A stretch of 64,000 bases of DNA from Phanerodontia chrysosporium. Its lineage: Eukaryota > Basidiomycota > Agaricomycetes > Polyporales > Phanerochaetaceae. Below are positions 38,452 to 48,134 of the stretch, piece after piece (the first letter of the stretch is position 1; the number at the start of each line of letters is the position of its first letter). The translations under genes were made by a program, and so were the position numbers. Below the pieces are notes generated by a model. It saw nothing but the letters and a program-made list of their open reading frames with translations. It had not been told where the DNA came from and ran no database searches. The stretch covers positions 558,001-622,000 of the forward strand of contig MJGA01000016.1 in the NCBI GenBank assembly GCA_001910725.1, written 5' to 3'.

Positions 38452-40600
38452 CTAGTTCTTGGGCTTGTAGAGGCCAAAGAACTTGCCGCGGCGGCGTTTG
38501 GCCTCCTCGTGGAGGCGCGCCTCGTGCTCCATCTCCTCCTCGGAGATGTGTCCGCCGAGCGAGTACCAGGTGACGGTGAGCATGCCGAGCACGGCGGTGA
38601 GCACGCAGCCCGCCATCGCGCCGATGCCCTTCGGGCGCCAGCCGAGGATCTGCTGGAACGGGCCGAGCTTCCAGCCGGAGAGGTCGAGCAGGTCGCTCGC
38701 GGGGTGCCCCGCCGCGTTGCCGCTCGACGGCACGTTCAGCGTCGCGCACTGGTCGTACATCACCTGCGGGATCGCGTTCCGCGCCTGCGCCTCGAGCGGC
38801 GCCTCGATGAACGTCACCGCGAGGCCCGCCTGCAGGTGCCACTCGATGTGGCAGTGGAAGATCCACGCGCCGGGGTTGTCCGCCACGACACGCAGCGTCA
38901 CGCCCTCGCCCGCGGGCACCTGGACGGTGTCGCGGCGGATCGGGTTCACCTGCGTCTCGTTGATCGGCGGGTTGAGCGTCGGGTCGTCAGAGGTGTAGTC
39001 GGTGGAGCGCTGGACGATCTGGAACTTGTGTCCGTGCAAGTGGCTGCAGCGCGCGGTCAGCGGGGCCTCTGCCACTCAACAAGACAAGGGACTCACAAGG
39101 GGTGCTTGCCGGCATCGCCGTTCTGGAGGAGGATGTCGACGACCTCGAGGTGGTTCAGGACGAATGAGAAGGGGCCATAGGCCTGGGCGACGGTCGCGTT
39201 GTCGCCGAGGGACATCTCCGACATGACAGTCGGGACAAGCGGGCTGACGAACGTCTGGCCGTTGAACATGGCGCGGTTGGTGCCGTCGTCCATGGTGTCG
39301 AAGGTGACCTCGAGAGGGATGGTGCGGGTGGACGGGAGCATCGGCTCGACATCGAGCGGGACGAGCGCCATATCGTCGATGTCGTGGTAGGTGTCGATGG
39401 TGCCGAGGTCCGTGACGGGCTTGGACGGGTCGTACGTCACCGACGAAGTGATGTTCGGGTTGAGCGCCGGAGGGACAGTGTCGAACATGTCCGTGTCCAT
39501 GTTTGCGTGGATCGCCCAGTTCTGGGAGGTGTCGTTGCGAGCGGTGACGAGGATGGAGTAACGCTGGGCGACGGTGACGGTGATCAGGTCGGTGGGCGAC
39601 TCCTCGACATCGGTGCCGTCAACTTCGATGATGCGCATGTCGTGGCCGTCGATCCAGAAGTAGAACATGGCGAATGCAGAGGTGTTCACGATGCGAAGGC
39701 GGTACGTCTTTCCGGGCTGCAAGAGCGTTTAGAACCGTGAAAATATGCGCCGAGAGATGTAACAACATACCTGGAACGGCAGAGTCGCGTTCTCGTTGAA
39801 GCCAACCGCGGCGGTGACGGGGTCGGGGTGAGTGCCGGAAATGGGGCCGAGGTACGACGCGTTTTGGGCAAAGTAGATGAGCGCAGAGTCGGGGACGGGC
39901 TCAGCACCGCCGGGGTTCGCGACGCTGATGAACTGCTTGAGCAGGACCTCGTGCTCGTCGTGGTACCAGTCTCCGAGGACGACGGTGAACTCCTCGTCGT
40001 ACTGGTGCTTCTCTTGCGGCGGGTGGATGACTACCGGGGCGCGAAGACCGTCGACGTATTGACCCTGAGACATAGGTTCAGCACGTTGAAGGTATGTCAC
40101 TTGGCAGATACGTACAGATGCGTGTGAGTGAACCCAGTATGTGCCATGTTGGCCGCTGGTGGAAATCGGAACGGTGTAGTCAAAGCTCTGGCCGGGTGGG
40201 ACACCACTAGAGTTTGATGTCAGCTGACGATCATGGGCGAGAGCCAAAGCGCGTACCATTGAGAGATGGCGAGAGCACCGTCCATCCACGACGTCGAGTT
40301 GAAAAACATGCCGTGGTGGTGGAGGGTCATGGGCTGGTCGAGGGAGTTGTATGCATGAACGAGGAGGTCATCCGTCGACTGCACGTCGATCGGCGGCGGG
40401 CTGGGGCATCGGTGAACCTCTGCAGCTTGAGCGCGAATGGCGAGGAGTACTCACGGCCATGTACCGTTGATACCGATGACCCGACGGGGCTGGAGGCCGT
40501 CGGGGTTGGCCTGCTGGACGTAGGTGATGTTCCACCACACCTCGTGCACGCCCGCGAGGGCGGGAGAGACGGCTGCAAGCAGGGCGAGTGCCGACCGCAT
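38452..40600 (-). CDS. FET3: Fet3-type multicopper ferroxidase
   Basis: Plasma-membrane ferroxidase that oxidises Fe2+ for uptake by the adjacent permease. ATG 40600 begins a signal peptide (MRSALALLAAVSPALAG). The copper-binding blocks are complete: LHHHGMFFNSTSWMDG, HGTYWVHSHAS, HGHKFQIVQRS and HCHIEWHLQAGLAVTF (type 1 Cys with Leu at the axial position). A transmembrane segment near the C-terminus (MAGCVLTAVLGMLTVTWYSL) is followed by a cytosolic tail ending FGLYKPKN at 38452, the Fet3 arrangement that separates it from secreted laccases. Introns (for example 40399-40453, 40206-40257 and near 40080-40130, 39725-39770 and 39078-39105) splice cleanly and no frame break was found. Divergent from FTR1, 812 bp between starts, sharing iron-type GATA sites. 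Confidence 0.95.
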
Positions 40601-40720
40601 GCTAGAGGGCTCTGTGTGAGGAGTCGGGACGAGGACTTGCTCGACTCGAGCGCGAGCGGGAGGAGGGGGGAAGGGGGGAGACCGAGAGGTGGGGAGCCAG
40701 TGCGAGCGCCATGGCGGGTC

Positions 40721-40727
40721 TAAATAA
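40721..40727 (-). promoter_or_regulatory. TATA-like element of FET3
   Basis: TTATTTA on the minus strand about 120 bp upstream of the FET3 ATG. Confidence 0.35.
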
Positions 40728-40794
40728 CATGTTAGGCCGACGGGAGGGAGAGGGACCAGGAGGACGCGACGGCGGATCGGTCATGGAAAATTTT

Positions 40795-40803
40795 ATCTGA
40801 TAA
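40795..40803 (+). promoter_or_regulatory. ATCWGATAA iron-GATA site (ATCTGATAA)
   Basis: Exact match to the extended GATA motif bound by fungal iron-repressor GATA factors (SreA/Urbs1 type, established knowledge). 195 bp upstream of FET3. A near match (TTCTGATAA, minus strand) follows at 40821-40829. Confidence 0.75.
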
Positions 40804-41164
40804 GACACATGCACCAGATCTTATCAGAACGTCCGTGCCGCCGATGCCGCGACCCTCAAACGACCATTCACCCGGCGGCGTGCGAGTGCAGAGTGACTTG
40901 ATCGCGAGGCAGCTCGACCGGTCAATGGGTGAGAACAGGCCTCGTGCGACCCAGCCGTCCGGGTGGCTCCCACACCCAGGGGGTCCGGCGCCATCTGTTG
41001 ATCGCTTGCAAGTCTCACTTTGCGCGACGACTCGCCCTGCACATCTCGCGAGGCTTTCCATCGTGCAAGAGGCAATTAGGCCCTGCTCGCGATGCTGATT
41101 GGTGTCGCCAAGCCTGAGGAGAGCCAGGCACAGCGACAGGGACAAGAGAACAGCGAGTTGGCTA

Positions 41165-41173
41165 ATCAGATAA
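41165..41173 (+). promoter_or_regulatory. ATCWGATAA iron-GATA site (ATCAGATAA)
   Basis: Exact match in the shared promoter, 240 bp upstream of the FTR1 ATG. Two GATA core words lie just beyond it (TTATCAG at 41200-41206 and GATAAG at 41213-41218). Confidence 0.75.
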
Positions 41174-41234
41174 GATGAACCCTGAAACCGCGGGGGCCTT
41201 TATCAGCTGAGCGATAAGATCAACCCCGGAAAAA

Positions 41235-41243
41235 TTATCAGAT
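41235..41243 (-). promoter_or_regulatory. ATCWGATAA iron-GATA site (ATCTGATAA, minus)
   Basis: Exact match on the minus strand, 170 bp upstream of the FTR1 ATG. Confidence 0.75.
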
Positions 41244-41293
41244 TACGGCCGCGTTCGAGGCACATACGGTTTCTCCCCTCTGCCATCCGCGTC

Positions 41294-41305
41294 CTATATC
41301 TAAAA
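41294..41305 (+). promoter_or_regulatory. TATA-like element of FTR1
   Basis: CTATATCTAAAA about 110 bp upstream of ATG 41413. Confidence 0.4.
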
Positions 41306-41412
41306 TGCCTCTTCCCGCCCGGTGTCCCTCCGACCCTCCTCGTCCTCCACCCTCCTCCCCGCGAGCTCGCGGTCGCCCCGGTGTCCCTTCCCCCACCGCC
41401 AGCCGTGAAAAA

Positions 41413-42873
41413 ATGGGCAAGAACGTCTTCTCCGTCCCCATTTTCTTCATCGTCTTCCGTGAGACCCTCGAGGCCGCCATCATCGTCTCCGTCCTCTGCT
41501 CCCTCGTCGAGCAGATCGCGACCGACGACAAGCCGCTCTCGCAGGCCACCACCGTCGCCGGCGCCCTCCAGGACAAGCCCGAGTCCCCCGCCGCCGACGC
41601 GCTCGCCGACCAGCCGGAGCTCGAGAGCCCCGAGGATGCCCTCGTCCGCCAGCGCCGCTTCATCCGCCGCATGCGGTGGCAGATCTTCCTCGGCTCGTTC
41701 CTCGGTCTCCTCATCGCCCTCGCCGTCGGCGCCGCCTTCATCGCTGTCTGGTTCACCAAGGCCAGCGATCTCTGGTCCAAGTCCGAGGAGCTCTGGGAGG
41801 GTACGATCCCTTCGCACGCCTGTCTGCTACCCAATCACTCACCGCCGCTCCCACAGGTATCTTCGAGCTCATCGCGTGTATCATGATTTTCGTCATGGGA
41901 GTCACCATGCTCAAGATGGACCGTGCCAAGGCTAAATGGCGCGTCAAGCTTCAGCGTGCGTTCGAGGGCAAACGTGAGTATTTTCCCGGTTTGCGACATC
42001 ATGAGGACGCGCTTTCGTCGACGCGTCGGCCGTTCGTGCACAGTTGCCTTTCTAGGCGCGTGTCGCCAAAGGCAAATCCTCATTTGCGCCCGCCCCTCTG
42101 ATTCGCGTTTTACACCGCATATACTCACCTAATTCCCATCGCAGACGTCGACAAAGGTGCCAAGAGTGGCAAGTGGGTGCTGTTCATCCTCCCGCTCATT
42201 ACCGTCCTTCGTGAAGGTGTGTCTCTAACATATAACACCGTCTCGAGCCGCTCTAACAAAAGTCGCAGGTATGGAGGCCGTCATCTTCGTTGGTGGTGTC
42301 TCGCTCGGCCAGCCCGCGACGTCGATCCCCATCGCCGCCATCGTCGGTCTCGTCTGCGGACTCGTCTGCGGCTTCCTGATCTACACCTTTGCGAGCCGCA
42401 CGACGCTCACCGTCTTCCTGATTGCGATGACGAACTTCATCCTGCTCATCGGCGCGGGTCTGTTCAGCCGCGCGATCGGCTCGTTCCAGGAGCAGCGCTT
42501 CAACACGCTGCTCGGCGCGGACGTCGACGACGCGGGCGCGGCGGGCGACGGCCCGGGCTCGTACGACGTGCGCGGCAACGTCTGGCACCTCGACTGCTGC
42601 AACCCCGACAACAACTTTGACTCGCAGGGTTGGTCGATCTTCAACGCCATCTTCGGCTGGACGAACAGCGCGACGATCGGCACCATCCTCGGCTACGTCT
42701 TTTACTGGCTTGCGGCCATGGTCGTGCTGGTCTACATGAAGTACAAGGAGGGCCGCACGAAGCTCTTCGGCATGGAGTCTGCCGCGGGCGTGCGCCGCCG
42801 CGAGCGCGCCGCCCTCCACCGCGGCGACTCTGAGATGAGCGCGGCTGCGTCGGAGACGGATGAGAAGCACTAA
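41413..42873 (+). CDS. FTR1: high-affinity iron permease Ftr1
   Basis: Plasma-membrane permease that takes up Fe3+ handed over by Fet3. Both REXLE iron motifs are present: FRETLEAA near the start, and LREG|MEAV split by an intron at about 42218-42267 (Met replaces the usual Leu). Membrane segments include VFSVPIFFIVFRETLE, IFLGSFLGLLIALAVGAAF, ELIACIMIFVMGVTML, WVLFILPLITVLREG, AAIVGLVCGLVCGFLIYTF, LIAMTNFILLIGAGLFSRAI and TILGYVFYWLAAMVVLVYM, seven in all. The Cys/Asp-containing loop DCCNPDNNFDSQGWSIFNAI is typical. An acidic tail ends ETDEKH. I chose ATG 41413 (MGKNVFSVPIFF) because the upstream in-frame ATG at 41305 adds a Pro/Arg-rich stretch not expected in the family. Roughly 395 residues, no frame break. 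Confidence 0.95.
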
Positions 42874-43341
42874 AAAACTCATGTTGTTACGCTACGACAC
42901 TCCTATGACCATTGTTTACACGCTTCGCCGGACCCACCCTGTACTCTCTTCGTTCGTTCGTCCTGTTGTTGTTTTTGGAATCGAAAGCCCTCGTTCACGT
43001 TCTCGCACCGCGGGCATCCACGTCCCGGGCTGAATAGCGCATTGAAAACAAGCTTTCGGACACCGGCGCAGTCCCGCGTGCCCGGTGGGAACACGAAGGC
43101 ACAGAAGCGCACTCGCACTCTTCGACGTGCACGACATCAGGGTCCCCGTTTCGCCCTCGCCCCTGCAGCGCGCATGGCCCATGTGCACGAGGGGCCCGGG
43201 CGCCGCTTCACCAAGCACACAGGGGCCGTGCGAACATGTGCACATCCCCGTTCGCGCTGACACAGGCCCACTGGCCACCTAGGCTGGGCGTGAGCACCCC
43301 GCGAGCGAGCGGCGAGCGAGCTCGAGGGGCCCCCCTCGACT

Positions 43342-43350
43342 ATCAGATAA
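43342..43350 (+). promoter_or_regulatory. ATCWGATAA motif in a convergent 3' region
   Basis: ATCAGATAA, exact match. It lies about 470 bp beyond the FTR1 stop, where no annotated promoter exists. Confidence 0.55.
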
Positions 43351-43492
43351 GACAGACCCGCGGACGTTTGGCGGCGTGCACCCTTGTTGGTGCCGGTGTA
43401 TTGTGCCAGCGACTCGGTCCCGCGGGGCCCCCCTTGCGAGCTCCGCGCCTCGACCGCGCGGACGCAGAAGCGGTGGGAGGGGCCGCGCTATC

Positions 43493-43501
43493 TTATCAGA
43501 T
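43493..43501 (-). promoter_or_regulatory. ATCWGATAA motif in a convergent 3' region
   Basis: ATCTGATAA on the minus strand, 142 bp beyond the site at 43342 and in the opposite orientation. Confidence 0.55.
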
Positions 43502-43846
43502 AGGCGGTCAGCAGGTTGGCGCGTCGCACAGGGGCGACTCTTCTGCAATTGCAGGGACGGAGACGGCATGCGGGGCGGCCAGCCCTCGACGAGGCACACA
43601 CACGCCCCGATTGCCAGCGGCACGTCGACGGCTGAACTGCGCTGGGGCTTCTGTGTACACTCGGATCGCGGCACAGTGTGCGGGGCGGCAGGCGAAAGGG
43701 ACTGTCATTTTCTGACGATCACAGAACATTTGCCACAAGTTACGGATTGTATGTGTGGTTGCGCGCGGGGGCATCTGCGCAATATGAGGAGGGGACGAGG
43801 CGCCCGCCAGGGATCGCCGAGCTCCCACCGGCGCAGCAGAGTGCCC

Positions 43847-46465
43847 TCAGCACCGGACGTGCAGCCGCACGAGCATCATCTTCTTGCACGCCGGACACTG
43901 CAGGTTCTTCGCGAGCTCCTGGACAATGCATCTATCAGCAGAAACCATGCGCCGTCAGCCGACAACCTATTCCCGCACGGACGCATTCGGGGGCACGCAC
44001 CCGTGGCAGAAGAGGTGGCCACACATGGTCACGGTGGGGTCATGCGGCTCCTGCAGGCAGTGCCTGCAGTGCCAGGCGAGCGGGTGCGGCAGCTCGGACG
44101 TGGGCGCGGGCTTTCTCGGAGCGTCGCCACGGCCCTCGCCTTGGGGCCCCGGAGAAACGGACGGCTGCGGCGCGGCGCTCCTGCTCGTCATCGTCCTGCT
44201 GCTGCTCTTCTCCGAGCCTTCTGGAAGAGCCCTCTCGGTCAGCGTCCTCCCGCGCATGTTGGAAGTGGAGCGGGGCGTGCACGTACCTGGCGAGCGCAGA
44301 GACGGGGTGCGGCTCGAGCGGCTCTTGCGCGAGCTCTTGCGTGAGCCATGTGTCTGCTGATCGTCGTGTGCAGACTCCGCAGGTCGCGAGTTGTACCCCG
44401 GGTGGCCGGACCAGAACGCACCTCTGGCGTGCACCGACCGATGGCTAGATTGTGACGGTGGCCGCAAGACTGGGGAGCCGAGCGGGAGAATTGTAGGCTG
44501 AACTGCTGGAGAGCTGGACCTCGCGGATACAGCCTGCACACTCGTGCTCGTGGTAGAGCGTGTGGACGCTGAGGAGCGGGCCGGCAGCACGGCGGTGACA
44601 AACGAATGAGCCGTCCGTGCATATGCCGGGCTTGCCGGAGACGACATAGAGCTGGAGCTGCAAGATGGCGGAGAGAAACGTGTCGGAGAGGCGTGCTCGC
44701 TGGGCTCGGATCGCGGACTACATGGAGAGACAAGGGAACTTGGGCTCGGCAGCCGTTCAGGCGTTGAAGGTCGGCTGGCAAATTCATTAGCAATAGCGAG
44801 GATCTTTATGGCGTCGACAGACCTGTCGTAGGAAATTGTCTGTAGGGAGCGTGCTGGGCTAATGATCATGTCCTCTGACGGTGTGACATAAACCGAACCA
44901 GTGAGCTTCTCATAGTCCGTATCTTCTCCACTCTCGGACGGGGGGTCGAGCGGAGTCTCCGGCGCTCGCTCAGTTCCACGACAGGAAGAGTGGGTGTTGG
45001 CTCGGAGGAAGCACGACGATTGACCGACGCAGCGCCGAGATCCTTCGTCTGCGGCTGGACTCAACTTCATCGGATATCTGCATAAAGATGGTAGCACGTA
45101 CCGAGATACGAGAGTAACCTAGAGCTGTCTGGGTGCGGGAGGAAGCCTGTGACTGAGAGGTATTGTCGGTATCTGTATTCACCGGGAAGAAGGTTTCACG
45201 AGGGGTCGACATGACTGTCTCCGTACGAGGTGGAGAAGAGACCGAGCTTTCGTTCGTGCGTGCTGCAGAAGCCCGGCTATAGGAAATGGGATGCTCTTCA
45301 TGCATATGCTGCACGCATACAATGAGTCCTACAGCGCAGAGTAGGCAAATACTCTTGTAGGATCATACCGTCAAGAACGCTTGCTCGTTCAGGAAACCCT
45401 TGAAACACGTCATGCATTTCGGGTGTGCAGGAGAGTCCTGATAGTGCCGAAGCAAGTCTTCTATTCGACGGTATGTCCGTTCGCATTTCGTACACACGAT
45501 GTCGTTCGTTTCGTCTTGGACAGTCTGGGGCAGAAGTTGTGAGCGCAGACTCTACCGGAGCATAGAGACATGCTTACTGCTGGCGTAGGTGGCGGCGGTG
45601 TCGGGGGACAAGGCGGGTGCCTGCTGGCCATGTGCTGCGCAACGTGTCATCACGAAGCTCCAATTCGTCATAGATCCACTAACCTCCTCCAAGACCTCCT
45701 GGCTCTCGAAACCTTCGCCACACATCGTGCAGGTCGGGTGCACTGACGACTCTGTCTCCAGGAAGTGTTCTAGCAACTGTCCAGGAGAGGCGAAGCCGAC
45801 GCGGCACGACCCGCACCACAGCTCCGGATGCATGCCTCTGACGTGCTGTGGACGGGATGTCAGGACGCTGGCTTTGATCACCTGGAGTCGAGTTTACCTT
45901 GGTGAAAGTCGGCTCTGCATCGAACCCCACGACGCAGACTAGACATGTAGGATGTTCGGGGGACTCTGTCCAGTGTTCTTCGAGATGCTCTTGGCTGTCG
46001 AAGCGGAGGCCACAGGGCCCACAAGGGAACACCGGCTGCGGATGCACAGTGGCTAGATGCTACGATAGGGAGCTGTCAATCACACACATGCGAGGCAGCC
46101 GCTCACACTCACTGCTGTCAATGCTATCCTATCCGGAAATCCTGCGTCGCACTGCGGGCACGACGGATGGGTAGCATCAATGCGATAGTGTTGTTGAAGC
46201 GAGTCTTGTGATAGGTAATATCGGTTGCACTGCCGACAGAGCAGCTCCTGGTGATTCTTGGTCAAATGCTGCCGCAGCGACGTCAGATCCGAGGCAAGTC
46301 AGAAGGGAACAAGTCGCGCACTCCGCTCCTGGCAAACGCTGATGGGAATGAGGCGTTGCAGATCGTGCACTTGTACGACGAATGGGCCTTGCTGGTCTTG
46401 ACGTGCTGCTCATATGCGGCCTGCGTGGCGAAGAACCGGCCGTTACATACGACACACACGACCAT
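43847..46465 (-). CDS. multi-C2H2 zinc finger protein with C-terminal RING
   Basis: Probable nucleic-acid-binding E3 ligase; no named homologue comes to mind. Exons: 46322-46465, 46113-46268, 45898-46059, 45684-45845, 45578-45634, 45369-45524, from 45308, then a long exon and a last short one. Finger exons hold one complete finger (CNRYYLSQDSLQQHYRIDAT type) followed by a Cys pair (CPQCDAGF, CLVCVVGF, CTMCGEGF, CMTCFKGF). The His pair of that second finger opens the next exon (HLTKNH, HLATVHP, HVRGMHP, HMASRHP, HMHEEHP). A long Ser/Pro-rich linker (45100-44160) leads to a RING, CRHCLQEPHDPTVTMCGHLF then CHGCIVQELAKNLQCPAC, split by an intron after CHG. Stop TGA 43847-43849. Every finger-region intron is phase 0 and 49-60 nt; no frame break. 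About 700 residues. Confidence 0.83.
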
Positions 46466-47085
46466 GTCTGAAAGAATTTCCCAAGAAGAAGGAGGCGAAG
46501 GAACGACTAGAGAGAGGCATGTACTGTATATATGAGGGGTTCGCATGAGTGCCTTGCGGATACCTCGCCGTAGCCCAACACGAGGCTCCAGGCGTCGATG
46601 CGCTAGGCTGGCTGCTTCATGGCATCGGCGTGTGATACGCAAGGTTCAGAGTACGTCAGGTGAGGACGCGAAGTTCCTCCCTGGCGTGAGCATAGAGATA
46701 TGTTGCGAAGGGCTTTAACGAAGAGGAAACCTGTAACATGTTCAGCCTGAGATCCCGGATGTCTCAATTGTGGTAACGAAAATGAATGACGCACAAACTT
46801 GCAGCACATTTACTCGTGTCACGATTATCGACGTAGACCTGCAGCACGTCAAGTAAAGCGAAATCATAACACCGTAACTTTAGCGTGGCACTCGCTAGGC
46901 TGCATTTCAGTGAGACTTGAACGGTCCACTGTCCATGTCCACATCAACAGCCCGAGCGTTCTCCGAGCTTCAAGGCTTGCAACCTGCAGCACAGGAAGAC
47001 CAAGGATCTCCATGACAAGCTGCCCGCCCGGACAGAACTAGCAATAGGTTGTTTGCTGGCTTGGCCGAGATTCCAAACTTCCTGG
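46466..47085. other. intergenic, nothing recognised
   Basis: Promoter side of the C2H2/RING gene. Short frames only. Confidence 0.4.
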
Positions 47086-48110
47086 TTAGAGTGAGTGATC
47101 ATCGTCGAAGGTCTTGCCGCGACGATGTTTTACATTTGGCATGCTATGCAATCCCAGGGTGACATTGGAAGAGGTTAAGTTTATGTGCAGGGTGAGCCAG
47201 AGTATATGTTCGAAGCCAGGTGTATCTTGCCCAAGAAATTGATCGGAGGTTTTGATGACGGCTTTCCGAGCAGGCGCCTTAAACTTCCAAGTTGAATCCG
47301 AGCCATCATCCAAGTACCCCTCCCATCTATGGATCTCGTCTGTTGGCCGCAGCGATGTCATGGATAATTGCTCATAGTCGCCAGCGGTGTCCTATGCGAA
47401 AAATTTGGCTTGACGCTTGAGAGTTGGAGAGCGCTCTTCGGACCGGTACGCCCTGCGGAAGCCAGCGCGAGCAGTGCCACTTGAGCCGTACACTCTCCAT
47501 CGCTTCGGATACCTTCTTTGCCAGTGAGTGCACCTCCAAGCCTTCGAACCTCCTGCGCTATCGAACAGATGACACTCGCGGTCCAGGGTCCATTGCCAAA
47601 GGCGACATTACATGAGAAGCACTTCGGACATGTCCTGGCCATCTTGCGGGACGAGCAACTGTCGCTTGTCTTCCACCGAGTGCAGCCGCTCTCCGTAGGG
47701 CGAGTTGACAGCTGGGTGCATGCTGATGCTATGCTTGAGTCTCACTGTGCGCATGCGTGGATCTCTTCGGTCGCTTCCGACTACTACCTCGAGATAGAGT
47801 TTCAGGGAAGGGACTGCGAGAACGCGGGTCTATTCAGCATATCTGTTGTAATTGGGTATGTAGTTATATTCTATGCCTCAGATCCATGTCTGACATGGCG
47901 CTTTATCATAGCATCTGCGCGCGTTCAGCCTTTCGAGAGGACATCTCGGCTGATGACCATCGCATAATATCGACAGCTGAGTTCTTGATTTCTGGCAGAC
48001 CAGATGCATCAAGTCACGGTGAGCGTGCCACACTCTATTACTATAGGTCAAGAACCCCAACTCATGTTACGCAGGCTGTTGCACGCTTGGGTGCGGAGTT
48101 TCACGGGTAG
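47086..48110. other. unresolved open frames on both strands
   Basis: Minus-strand frames at 47642-47358 (KCFSCNVAFGNGPW) and 47361-47086 (DSTWKFKAPARKAVIKTSDQ) could be two exons of a small gene joined across about 47360-47400. A plus-strand frame at 47518-47967 (SDYYLEIEFQGRDCENAGLF) competes with the first of these. Neither matches a family I know, and I cannot decide between the strands. Confidence 0.25.
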
Positions 48111-48134
48111 ACGGTCATATCTTCTATACAAAGA

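Larger units (their letters stand above)
42874..43846. other. convergent intergenic region with two iron-GATA sites
   Basis: Between the 3' ends of FTR1 and the C2H2/RING gene. GC-rich; long frames such as 43236-43715 and 43376-44344 are antisense or compositional and carry no domain. It holds two exact ATCWGATAA motifs (listed separately). Confidence 0.5.

Noticed and set aside
38234..39740. Long plus-strand and alternative minus-strand frames over FET3
   Set aside because: Shadows of the ferroxidase exons; composition is Arg/Ala-rich with no domain.
38452..40600. Assignment as a lignin-degrading laccase
   Set aside because: The C-terminal membrane helix, head-to-head pairing with FTR1 and iron-type GATA sites fit a Fet3 ferroxidase better.
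43236..44448. Long plus-strand frames across the FTR1/RING convergent region
   Set aside because: They overlap the RING exons antisense and are biased to Arg, Gly and Ala with no recognisable domain. Only the GATA motifs there were kept.
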